From Tillandsia leiboldiana (Eukaryota > Streptophyta > Magnoliopsida > Poales > Bromeliaceae): DNA of 64,000 nucleotides. The position numbers and the translations under genes are program-made. The first letter of the stretch is position 1. Every line of letters starts with the position of its first letter. Location: assembly GCA_029204045.2 (NCBI GenBank), contig CM055066.1, forward strand, positions 21,425,120 to 21,489,119, in the 5' to 3' direction. Positions 1-10,799 of the stretch are shown here, piece after piece. Under the pieces are notes generated by a model. The model did not search any database. It was not told where the DNA came from and saw nothing but the letters and a program-made list of their open reading frames with translations.

Positions 1-1847
1 ACTGGAACTACAAATAAAGCAGTAATAAGTACAATAATCTCTCAGCTCACCAAATAGTACAACCTGCTGGCAGAAGCCAGACCAAAATAAAAGGAGAATA
101 CCACAGTCTGAGTGAAGGGTACAACGTCTATTTACAGCTCTCAATCTCACAGGAGATCTATCTATTCGGCGATCCCCTTACCTCGATCCGCTGCCGAAGG
201 CCTAGCAGCTCCTGCAGATGACTCTGCAAAATAAAGGAGAAGAAAGAAACAGAAAATAACAATGGGGGGTGAGAACTACCAGATAAACCAGCAGCCTCCC
301 CTAGTGGGTAAAACCTCAACTCTGACGCACCCACTAGGACTACTAGAGGCAAAAGGGAGAAGTGGTAAAATACATAAGATGCTGAAACAGGAAAACTACC
401 ACTACTATGCTGTCAAAACTGTATGCATGCATCAGAAATGGTATCTGTCCAAATAAATCCAATCTAGACACCAGTAACAACTGGTACTGCCTGCTCAGCG
501 GAATCTGCACACACGGCTCGAAACCGCGGGATCGGCTCGCACGGCTCGCATCCCAACATAAGTATCAGACCGGCACACATGGCTGGGTCTGAAAAAGCCC
601 ACCTCCGGAGTGGCACTCGAGGGGTGCGACCGACACGAGTAAAGCATCTCTGTCATCAGTATCTCAAGTATCTCTGTAGCACATATCTCAATATAGCAGG
701 ACTGGATCATAACTATGATCAAAGTGGGAAACTCCATCCACTACAGAAACCCAATCCCCAGCTGATGCAATAAACCAGACTCAACCCCAATCTGATGCAA
801 GGGTAAACATCTGGTCGACCGCCTACTGTCCGCGGTTACCGCAATACCCCACAAATCCACAATCTAATGCAATCTCGACTACACTATCCCAAACCCCTGC
901 TCACACTTGAGCAACAAACCTCTGGATGCACAGGACAATAATGAAACATGTACAAATCCCAAGATGATAGTGTAGCAATAAATAGTGGCTAACTAGATGA
1001 GCCAGAGAGCATGCCATTATTTAAAAGCTGTAGAAAGTGTCAAATATTTCTTTTAAAAAGATTGATTGTTATAAAAGTTATTGCATGCGAGATTATAGCC
1101 TTTGTCCCAATCACAGTGTCCCAATATAAGTCATCATATAATTTGTGGGGTTATATTAGATTTTAGGAGAGTTCGTCCCAGCGGTTCTCATCAATTGTCC
1201 TGTTAGTTGTCCTGTTAGTAGTCCTGTTAGTTGTCCTGTTAGTTGTCCCAATAGTTCTTATCAATTATCATATTAGTTTGTCCCAGTGGTTCTCATCAAT
1301 TGTCATATTAAATTTTAGGGGAGTTCCAGTAATCCCAGTGAGCTTGTCAAAAATGAGGTAAGCAACAACCGCCCACCTCGAACAGCTCAAATCACACCCA
1401 GATAGTCTCCTGGCTGTCCACAGTCCCCTAGAACTGCTGTCTGCCGAAAACGGTGCCCTACAGCAACACACATTGCACAGGGTGTAACTATATTATTCAT
1501 AAAAATACAGCTTTTGCTGTTTTTCAAATAGCACGAAAAGAGAGGAGTTTTTCACCTCTATATAGTGCTCAGAAAAATCCAGAAAAATTACGGTTGCGTT
1601 CCTCGTGAAGAGTAGATCAAAATTGACTCTTTAAACGTCTCGATCTGATGCTCCTACGCCAAGATAAAAATCGGAGAAGTCGATGCTGTCCAGAAATTTC
1701 CACAGCAAAAAGGGGGGTCAAAGAGACCTCGGGAATCGTGTCAAAAGTATGAAATGGAGAGAGGAATATTTTTCCTAAAGGGCCCAACCTCAGATTCTCT
1801 CTCTACGGCACGCAAACCGAGGTGGGAATGAGGAGGGGTGGGGATTG

Positions 1848-2110
1848 CTATTTATAATGGGCTGAGGCTCCACAGAGGATCGGATCCGAACAGGAAACAC
1901 CGAAATGGGCCAACCAAAATGCGCCACGTGTCCACAAAACAGGAAACAGCCTGTGCAAGGGCCACTCAGAAGCTGCCACGTGTCCACGTGGTGCACAGGC
2001 CCGGTCCCCGCGCCGGGTCTTCCGGAAGATGTCGGCCAACCGGGTGCTGCCACGTGTCACCCTCCCACGTGCTTCTAGAAGCCGGCCGACCAATGGGGAA
2101 GCGCCACGTG
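1848..2110 (-). promoter_or_regulatory. U3 core promoter of A LTR 1: TATA box with six G-boxes
   Basis: On the minus strand TATAAATAG reads from 1856 to 1848. Upstream of it are six perfect CACGTG cores at 1925, 1977, 1985, 2051, 2066 and 2105. CACGTG is the established plant G-box/ABRE core bound by bZIP and bHLH factors. Promoter activity is inferred from position and motif density. Confidence 0.7.
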
Positions 2111-2285
2111 GCAAGGGGAGACTTCGGTGCACCCGGTGCACGCCATGCTGTGGACCGCGCACCAGCTTCCCCTGCCCGCGCCTGCCCGCGCTGCCCGCGC
2201 CGCGCGCCGCCGCCCTCTGCCGCTGTGCCGCCGCTGCGTCGCTGCCCGCCGCCGTGCGCCGCCGCCCGCCGCCGCTCGCCGGTCG

Positions 2286-2324
2286 CCGGAACAGTAATTC
2301 CGGCGGCCGGAGTTACTGTTCCGG
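2286..2324. repeat. 39-bp near-perfect palindrome in A LTR 1
   Basis: Two 19-nt arms beginning CCGGAACAGTAA flank one central base, with a single mismatch. A further aacagtaa follows 4 bp later. The palindrome is present in every A LTR and in the diverged A' LTR. Confidence 0.85.
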
Positions 2325-2590
2325 CGTGAACAGTAATTTTGCGCCGAAAAAATAAAGTAAATATACCATTTTGACCGTTTTCGCGCGCTGAGTCCAAATC
2401 CGCTGTCAATTTTGCCAAATTCTCATCCGAAATTTTGCCCAAAGCTCCCGGAAAATTCCATTTGCTCTGATTTTCGTGCAGAGTCTATTTTAAATGTCCA
2501 ATTTCGTTTTTACAAGCTCTGTTTCACCGAATAAGCTTCCTACAGTCAGTTTAATTTTGCACAGTTCTTGCGGGAGTCCGGATCATCACA

Positions 2591-2602
2591 TCCTCCCCCA
2601 CT
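2591..2602 (-). other. Polypurine tract, A unit 1
   Basis: On the minus strand AGTGGGGGAGGA lies directly before the LTR start TGTGATG. It follows the motif TTTCGAGGACGAAAC that is common before the PPT of plant chromoviruses. It primes plus-strand DNA synthesis. Confidence 0.9.
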
Positions 2603-2642
2603 AAAAGAGTTTCGTCCTCGAAACGAGACTAAACAATAATCC

Positions 2643-5600
2643 TCAGTCCGATGTCTCGAATAAGTAGGGGTGAGCATCCCTCATCTCCGACTCGAGCTCC
2701 CATGTAGCCTCGCGCTCGTCATGATTGCCCCATTGGATTTTCACATAGGGAATGGCCTGATTGCGCAATTCTCTCACCTCTCGGTCCAGAATTCGCAGTG
2801 GGCGCTCCTCATACCTCAAATCTTCGCTAATCTCAAGCGGTGTGAAGTCGATGACGTGCGATGGGTCGAAGACATACTTCCTCAAGGTAGAGACATGAAA
2901 TACATCATGGACACCAGCAAGCCTCGGAGGAAGTGCAAGTCGGTAGGCAACTGGCCCGATACGCTCCAATACCTCAAAGGGTCCAATGTATCGGGGGCTA
3001 AGCTTTCCACGAATGCCGAATCTCCTGATTCCTTTGGATGGCGAGACTTTCAGGAATACGTGCTCTCCAACTTGAAATTCTAAGTCTCGTCGCCGAATAT
3101 CGGCATAACTCCTTTGTCAGCTTTGGGCGGTTTGAAGATGCCGTTGAATCACTCGGACCTTCTCCTCTGCCTCTAACAATATATCTGGTCCCAAGGTCCG
3201 CCTTTCGCCCACGTCACTCCAATAAAGCGGTGATCGACACTTGCGTCCATACAACGCTTCAAACGGAGCCATCTGAATGCTCGTTTGAAAGCTATTGTTG
3301 TACGCGAACTCAGCCAAGGATAAGTGTCGAATCCACCCTCCGCCGAAATCCAAGACACAAGCCCTCAGCATGTCCTCCAGGATTTGTATCGTCCGTTCTG
3401 ACTGTCCATCCGTCTGCGGATGAAAAGCAGTACTGAACCTAAGCTGAGTTCCCAAGGTTGTCTGCAAACTCATCCAGAAACGCGAAACAAACCTCGGGTC
3501 TCTATCTGATACAATGGAGGCTGGTACTCCATGTAATCTAACTATCTCATCTAGATATAGCTAGGCTAGTCGCTCAAGTGGCCACGTAGTCTGCATGGGC
3601 AGAAAGTGCGCCGACTTGGTAAGTCTATCTACAACTACCCAGATCGCATCGGCTCCTCCTTGTGCCTTCGGTAGTCCGACCACAAAGTCCATCGTAATGT
3701 GGTCCCATTTCCACTCGGGAATTGGGAGACTCTGTAACTTGCCAGCTGGCACTCGATGCTCAGCTTTCACCTGCTGACAAGTTAAACACTGGGCCACAAA
3801 TCTCCCAATATCCCTTTTCATGCCTTTCCACCAGAAGTGTGCCTTGAGGTCTTTATACATCTTAGTCCCACCAGGATGTAGGGTATAAGGTGTATAATGG
3901 GCCTCTCGCAATATCTGTTCTCTAATCTCCACATCTATTGGCACACATGCTCGGTTCCTGTACCTCAGTACTCCCGAGGCATCTACCGTAAAGTCCCCAG
4001 ACTGATTATTCGGAATCTGATCTCTAATCCTGGTCAAGTGGGGGTCCTCACTCTGTTTCTCCCTGATCCTGTCCAGCAGAGTGGGCTGCAAGACTAAAGA
4101 TGTCAGTCTAGCAGTGACCCCAGGGGACACAACCTCTATCTCGAGTCGTCTCATCTCCTCTAATAGCGGCGCTTGGTCTGTGATCAACATAGACAAACTT
4201 TGCACCGCTCTTCTACTCAAGGCGTCAGCAACCACATTAGCCTTGCCCGGGTGGTAGAGAATATCTACATCATAATCCTTTAATAGCTCTAACCACCTAC
4301 GTTGCCTCAAATTCAGCTCCTTTTGCGTGAACAGATACTTTAGGCTCTTGTGGTCGGTGTAGATTTCACAATGCTCCCCATATAGATAATGACGCCAAAG
4401 CTTCAGTGCAAACACTACAGCAGCAAGCTCCAAGTCATGGGTAGGGTAATTTTTCTCATATTCTTTGAGTTGTCTTGATGCATATGCAATTACCCTCCCT
4501 TCCTGCATCAACACACATCCGAGTCCACTGTGTGATGCATCGCTGTAGATCACATATCCTTTTCCCATAACAGGAAGGGAAAGGATAGGAGCGGTCATCA
4601 GTCTATTCTTCAGCTCCTCAAAGCTCTTTTGACAGTCCTCACTCCAGATAAACTTCACTCCCTTACGCGTCAAGCGAGTGAGGGGTGTGGAGAGCTTCGC
4701 AAAGCCTTCCACAAACCGACGGTAATACCTAGCTAAACCCATAAAGCTACGTACCTCAGAAACCGTCGTCGGTCGGGGCCAATCACGGACTGCCTCAATC
4801 TTCGCTGGGTCCACTGCCACACCCGCGGCAGAAATCACATGGCCCAAGAAGACTACCTTCCGAAGCCAAAACTCGCACTTTGCCAGTTTGGCAAACAACT
4901 TCTTCTCTCGTAGAAGTTGCAGCACAATCCTCAAGTGCTCCTCATGCTCCGCATCACTTCGGGAGTAGACCAAGATATCATCAATGAACACTACCACGAA
5001 TCGATCTAAGTACGGTCGGAAGATCCGGTTCATTAAATCCATGAACGCGGCAGGGGCATTAGTTAGCCCAAAAGGCACAACTGTAAATTCATAATGCCCA
5101 TACCGTGATCTAAATGCCGTCTTCGGGATATCTTCGGCCTTCACCTTCAACTGGTGGTAACCGGACTGCAAATCTATCTTAGAGAAGACACAAGACCCTT
5201 GTAGCTGATCAAAAAGATCATCGATGCGTGGCAAAGGGTACTTGTTCTTGATGGTCACTTTATTTAATTCCCTATAGTCCACACACAATCGAAGTGACCC
5301 ATCCTTCTTTTTCACGAATAGCACCGGCGCTCCCCAAGGCGATACACTCGGCCTAATAAAACCCTTATCCATTAAATCCTGAAGTTGCGCCTTAAGCTCT
5401 CGCAACTCAGCCGGTGCCATCCGGTAAGGAGCCTTAGAGATTGGCGCAGTTCCCGGGACTACGTCAATCACAAACTCAATTTCCCTATCTGGCGGCATGC
5501 TAGTAAGCTCAGGGGGAAAAACATCCGGGAACTCGCGGGCAATAGGGATATCCTCGAGTCCCGGCGCCGCCGTAGGCCCCTCAACAACACTAGCCAAAAA

Positions 5601-7496
5601 GGCTACACATCCTCGACAGATCATCTGCTTTGCTCGGGAAGTCGAAACCATAGAGGCAAAGAAAGCACTCTGACATCCCCGATATACCAACATCTCCTGG
5701 CCTGGCTCTCTAAAAGTGACGGTCCTTGCGGCACAATCAATAGTCGCAAAATACCGAGCCAGCCAGTCCATCCCGAGGATCACATCGAAGTCCTTCAATT
5801 GTCTCAAGACCAACAGGTCTGCTGGCATAATCCAGGACTCGATTTGCATCGGGCAGGACCAACAACACTCCTCTACGTGCAAGGTGTGATCGGGAATCTG
5901 AACCTCTCGCGCACGTGGTAAAGGTCCTACCTCTAACCCATGTAATGATGCAAATGATTTACTAATAAAAGAATGTGATGCTCCCGTATCAAATAAAGTA
6001 CGAGTCCTAAGGCCAGAAAGTAGGGTGATACCTGCCACCACGTAATCTGCTGTCGAAGAGTCATCTACCTGCGCAGCATACACTCGCCCACTTTGAGCTG
6101 GAGGGCGATACTCCGTGGGATGGGAAGAAGATGGCCTGCTTGCTGGAGCATATGGCCGCTGAGCCGTCGACCGCTGTTGAGATGAAGATGGAGCAGATGC
6201 TGAAGAAGGGGTGGCGGGGGCCGAAAAGGGGCACGAAGCTTGAATGTGCCCGGGCTGTCCACATCTATAGCAGCGACCCCACCGCTGGTCGCAGGTGTTG
6301 GAAAAATGCTGACCTCCACAGAAAATACAACTGCCGGGAGCCCGTGGCTGTCGTGATTGCTGTTGCTGTTGAGACTGCCGTTGTCGCTGAGGCTGTCGCT
6401 GCGACCCACGCTGCGACGGCTGGGATCTCTGCTGTTGCTGCTGCCGCTGCTGGGGCCTCTGGGGTCCACCAGGCCCTCGCCGCTCAGACCGTCCTTGGCC
6501 GGAAGACTGTGGCAGAGGCGGTCGTGGCGGCCTCCACGAACTAGCTTGTCCCCCAACCTCCGATGCCGGTCGCTTCGCCCCTGGGATCACCACGGGAGCT
6601 GGAGCTACCTCCTCCATCACTACCTCCCCGCACTCAACGCAGAGTGCCTGCTCCATTGAGGCCTCCAAGGTCTGCAACCTTCGCGAGCGAACAAGTTGAA
6701 AAAGGTCCCGGCGCAACCCTCGCTCGAACATGTAAATCCGGTGCGCCTCATCCCTGGCCACGTTCGGTACACATGCCAACAACTGATTGAAATTGGCAAT
6801 GTATTCGTGTACGGGCCGATTCCCCTGGCGAAGGTTTCTCAGCTGCTCCTCCAATCTCTGTCGGACGCTTTCCGGGAAGAAAGCCCCGAGAATGAGACTG
6901 CGGAACTCCGCCCAGGTCAGGAGTTGAGCCCCAGGCGGACCAGCTGGTCGAACACGCCGCCACCATGCCTCGGCGTTGTGCTCCAAAAAGTTCGTCGCTA
7001 ATACAACCTGATATCGCTCCTCGATAAACAACGTCTCAAAACGTCGCTCCATCGCCGTGATCCACGACTCTGCCTCCCACGGCTCTGCATTTTGCCCCGA
7101 AAAATGGGGTGGGTCAAACTGGCGGAACCTCATCAACAGGTCCACCACTCCCCGCTGTTCTGCCGGGGTCAGAGATCCTATCAGCCCAGTCGGCTGTCCA
7201 CCAGTACCCCGAGCAACAGGGGATGCCGGGGTCACCGGTACAGCTGGGGGATTCACAGCAGGGGAAGAAGGTACGGGAGAACTCTCCGAGGGTGCTACAA
7301 CAGGTTGCGCCCTCTGCTCTAACATCTGCGTCAGCCGACCCATAGCCTCCTCCTGACGCCGAACAGCCTCGGACATCTGGGCCATCTGAGCTTGTAGCTC
7401 TGGCACATCACTCTGCTGGCCCTGCCCGGACTCCTCCTGGTCGGGCTCAGGGGAATCAGGCTGAGAACGCGTCAACATCCTACGTCGCGGAGGCAT
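2643..7496 (-). pseudogene. Family A gag-pol polyprotein, unit 1 (two nonsense codons)
   Basis: The frame starts at the ATG at 7496 (MPPRRR...); an in-frame ATG 10 codons upstream is also possible. Approximate order from that ATG: Gag core 140-280, Gln/Arg-rich stretch, zinc knuckle CYRCGQPGHIQASC (409-422), aspartic protease DTGAS (523-527), RT with FIDD (837-840), RNase H with DASHSG, integrase zinc finger (H-H-C-C, about 1200-1240) and first catalytic Asp near 1270. An in-frame TAG at 3561-3563 stops the frame where family B has CAG, and a TGA lies at 3117-3119 where a CGA Arg codon is expected. Between and after these stops the frame stays open through the integrase catalytic core to a chromodomain-like end (VKIQWGNHDEREATWE) and a final stop at 2643. 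Both stops fit C-to-T changes on the coding strand. Gag builds the particle; Pol copies and integrates the element. This copy should not make full-length integrase. Confidence 0.92.
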
Positions 7497-7765
7497 CCTA
7501 CCACAAGAAACCACACTCAGTATCATATCCCCACACGACCCAATCTAGCGAAAGTCAAAGACATCCCCATATTTCTGTGACTTTATGTTGTCTGCAGCCA
7601 ACATAACGGTTCACCAGAAATTGGGCATGTCGATCCCTCTTCTCTCACTGGAAGAGTCAAACAATAAATCAACGACTTTCGCAAATATCACGTCTCTCGT
7701 ACCCTATTATCCTAGGGTCTACCAAAAGCCTAGGGTTTCTTAAGTCCCAACTGACCTATCCCTAA
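7497..7765 (-). other. Untranslated leader of A unit 1
   Basis: About 270 bp between the PBS and the gag start, with no open frame of note. It includes the conserved stretch tttatgttgtctgcagccaacata, also seen in B and A'. tatgttg...caacata forms a 7-bp stem, which may be a packaging or structural element (inference). Confidence 0.6.
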
Positions 7766-7777
7766 GCTCTGATACCA
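7766..7777 (-). other. Primer binding site (tRNA-iMet), A unit 1
   Basis: The minus strand reads TGGTATCAGAGC, the complement of the 3' end of plant initiator Met tRNA, 8 bp from the LTR. It fixes the direction of the element as minus. Confidence 0.93.
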
Positions 7778-10004
7778 ACTTAATCTGTCACGCCCCGGAA
7801 CCCGGGCTCGCCAACAGATCCGCCGTGCACACGGGATTTCCCGAGTACACGAAGCGCTGGTAACCTGCTCCGATATAATATGAACAATAAAAGAGCATAA
7901 TACAGAGCTGAAGTAGAATAACCACATAGTATTTCAGACTGGAACTACAAATAAAGCAGTAATAAGTACAATAATCTCTCAGCTCACCAAATAGTACAAC
8001 CTGCTGGCAGAAGCCAGACCAAAATAAAAGGAGAATACCACAGTCTGAGTGAAGGGTACAACGTCTATTTACAGCTCTCAATCTCACAGGAGATCTATCT
8101 ATTCGGCGATCCCCTTACCTCGATCCGCTGCCGAAGGCCTAGCAGCTCCTGCAGATGACTCTGCAAAATAAAGGAGAAGAAAGAAACAGAAAATAACAAT
8201 GGGGGGTGAGAACTACCAGATAAACCAGCAGCCTCCCCTAGTGGGTAAAACCTCAACTCTGACGCACCCACTAGGACTACTAGAGGCAAAAGGGAGAAGT
8301 GGTAAAATACATAAGATGCTGAAACAGGAAAACTACCACTACTATGCTGTCAAAACTGTATGCATGCATCAGAAATGGTATCTGTCCAAATAAATCCAAT
8401 CTAGACACCAGTAACAACTGGTACTGCCTGCTCAGCGGAATCTGCACACACGGCTCGAAACCGCGGGATCGGCTCGCACGGCTCGCATCCCAACATAAGT
8501 ATCAGACCGGCACACATGGCTGGGTCTGAAAAAGCCCACCTCCGGAGTGGCACTCGAGGGGTGCGACCGACACGAGTAAAGCATCTCTGTCATCAGTATC
8601 TCAAGTATCTCTGTAGCACATATCTCAATATAGCAGGACTGGATCATAACTATGATCAAAGTGGGAAACTCCATCCACTACAGAAACCCAATCCCCAGCT
8701 GATGCAATAAACCAGACTCAACCCCAATCTGATGCAAGGGTAAACATCTGGTCGACCGCCTACTGTCCGCGGTTACCGCAATACCCCACAAATCCACAAT
8801 CTAATGCAATCTCGACTACACTATCCCAAACCCCTGCTCACACTTGAGCAACAAACCTCTGGATGCACAGGACAATAATGAAACATGTACAAATCCCAAG
8901 ATGATAGTGTAGCAATAAATAGTGGCTAACTAGATGAGCCAGAGAGCATGCCATTATTTAAAAGCTATAGAAAGTGTCAAATATTTCTTTTAAAAAGATT
9001 GATTGTTATAAAAGTTATTGCATGCGAGATTATAGCCTTTGTCCCAATCACAGTGTCCCAATATAAGTCATCATATAATTTGTGGGGTTATATTAAATTT
9101 TAGGAGAGTTCGTCCCAGCGGTTCTCATCAATTGTCCTGTTAGTTGTCCTGTTAGTAGTCCTGTTAGTTGTCCTGTTAGTTGTCCCAATAGTTCTTATCA
9201 ATTATCATATTAGTTTGTCCCAGTGGTTCTCATCAATTGTCATATTAAATTTTAGGGGAGTTCCAGTAATCCCAGTGAGCTTGTCAAAAATGAGGTAAGC
9301 AACAACCGCCCACCTCGAACAGCTCAAATCACACCCAGATAGTCTCCTGGCTGTCCACAGTCCCCTAGAACTGCTGTCTGCCGAAAACGGTGCCCTACAG
9401 CAACACACATTGCACAGGGTGTAACTATATTATTCATAAAAATACAGCTTTTGCTGTTTTTCAAATAGCACAAAAAGAGAGGAGTTTTTCACCTCTATAT
9501 AGTGCTCAGAAAAATCCAGAAAAATTACGGTTGCGTTCCTCGTGAAGAGTAGATCAAAATCGACTCTTTAAACGTCTCGATCTGATGCTCCTACGCCAAG
9601 ATAAAAATCGGAGAAGTCGATGCTGTCCAGAAATTTCCACAGCAAAAAGGGGGGTCAAAGAGACCTCGGGAATCGTGTCAAAAGTATGAAATGGAGCAAA
9701 GTGATCAACACGAAAATCAAAGCCTTACCTCCTAGGAACGCGCTGCCATGAAAATCGTCCAAAAATTCCTCCTGGTTAGCACTCAGGGAATTTCCGACGG
9801 AACTGCGACGGGAAATGGGCCTAAAAAGAAAACCGTCGCAGTGCGCCGCGTCGCAGATAACTCACTATCTGTAACTCCAAAAATTCTAAAATCTGGAGGA
9901 AAGAGAGAGGAGAGAGAGAGGAATATTTTTCCTAAAGGGCCCAACCTCAGATTCTCTCTCTACGGCACGCAAACCGAGGTGGGAATGAGGAGGGGTGGGG
10001 ATTG

Positions 10005-10267
10005 CTATTTATAATGGGCTGAGGCTCCACAGAGGATCGGATCCGAACAGGAAACACCGAAATGGGCCAACCAAAATGCGCCACGTGTCCACAAAACAGG
10101 AAACAGCCTGTGCAAGGGCCACTCAGAAGCTGCCACGTGTCCACGTGGTGCACAGGCCCGGTCCCCGCGCCGGGTCTTCCGGAAGATGTCGGCCAACCGG
10201 GTGCTGCCACGTGTCACCCTCCCACGTGCTTCTAGAAGCCGGCCGACCAATGGAGAAGCGCCACGTG
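10005..10267 (-). promoter_or_regulatory. U3 core promoter of A LTR 2
   Basis: TATAAATAG on the minus strand at 10013-10005. CACGTG cores start at 10082, 10134, 10142, 10208, 10223 and 10262, the same spacing as in LTRs 1 and 3. Confidence 0.7.
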
Positions 10268-10442
10268 GCAAGGGGAGACTTCGGTGCACCCGGTGCACGC
10301 CATGCTGTGGACCGCGCACCAGCTTCCCCTGCCCGCGCCTGCCCGCGCTGCCCGCGCCGCGCGCCGCCGCCCTCTGCCGCTGTGCCGCCGCTGCGTCGCT
10401 GCCCGCCGCCGTGCGCCGCCGCCCGCCGCCGCTCGCCGGTCG

Positions 10443-10481
10443 CCGGAACAGTAATTCCGGCGGCCGGAGTTACTGTTCCGG
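10443..10481. repeat. 39-bp palindrome in A LTR 2
   Basis: Same arms and single mismatch as at 2286-2324. Confidence 0.85.
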
Positions 10482-10747
10482 CGTGAACAGTAATTTTGCG
10501 TCGAAAAAATAAAGTAAATATACCATTTTGACCGTTTTCGCGCGCTGAGTCCAAATCCGCTGTCAATTTCGCCAAATTCTCATCCGAAATTTTGCCCAAA
10601 GCTCCCGGAAAATTCCATTTGCTCTGATTTTCGTGCAGAGTCTATTTTAAATGTCCAATTTCGTTTTTACAAGCTCTGTTTCACCGAATAAGCTTCCTAC
10701 AGTCAGTTTAATTTTGCACAGTTCTTGCGGGAGTCCGGATCATCACA

Positions 10748-10759
10748 TCCTCCCCCACT
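10748..10759 (-). other. Polypurine tract, A unit 2
   Basis: AGTGGGGGAGGA on the minus strand, next to LTR 2. Confidence 0.9.
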
Positions 10760-10799
10760 AAAAGAGTTTCGTCCTCGAAACGAGACTAAACAATAATCC

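Larger units (their letters stand above)
1..2590 (-). repeat. Family A LTR 1 (3' side, truncated by window start)
   Basis: Matches 7938-10747 almost base for base; about 152 bp of its left end are outside the window. It lacks a 220-bp segment present in LTRs 2 and 3: the junction lies near 1759-1762, where atggag and gagaggaat are fused. Positions about 1195-1315 hold short tandem repeats (ttgtcctgttag and a longer gtcccagtggttctcatcaatt unit). A GC-rich stretch (about 2150-2290) precedes a 39-bp palindrome. It carries no credible host gene; the small open frames are chance frames in GC-rich sequence. Confidence 0.95.
7786..10747 (-). repeat. Family A LTR 2 (shared middle LTR, 2962 bp)
   Basis: Complete LTR with TG...CA ends. 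It is the 5' LTR of unit 1 and the 3' LTR of unit 2. It keeps the 220-bp segment missing from LTR 1 (about 9688-9907), as LTR 3 does. In the GC-rich U3 stretch it agrees with LTR 1 and not with LTR 3. It has TATA, G-boxes and the 39-bp palindrome. No gene. Confidence 0.95.

Noticed and set aside
1838..2442. 163-, 158- and 108-codon frames repeated in all A LTRs
   Set aside because: They lie over the G-box and GC-rich promoter on both strands; conservation is that of the LTR.
6131..6556. Ala-rich and Leu-rich frames opposite gag
   Set aside because: Antisense shadows of the Gln/Arg-rich Gag stretch.
7766..7777. tRNA gene fragment
   Set aside because: Only 12 bases complementary to tRNA-iMet; it is the primer site.
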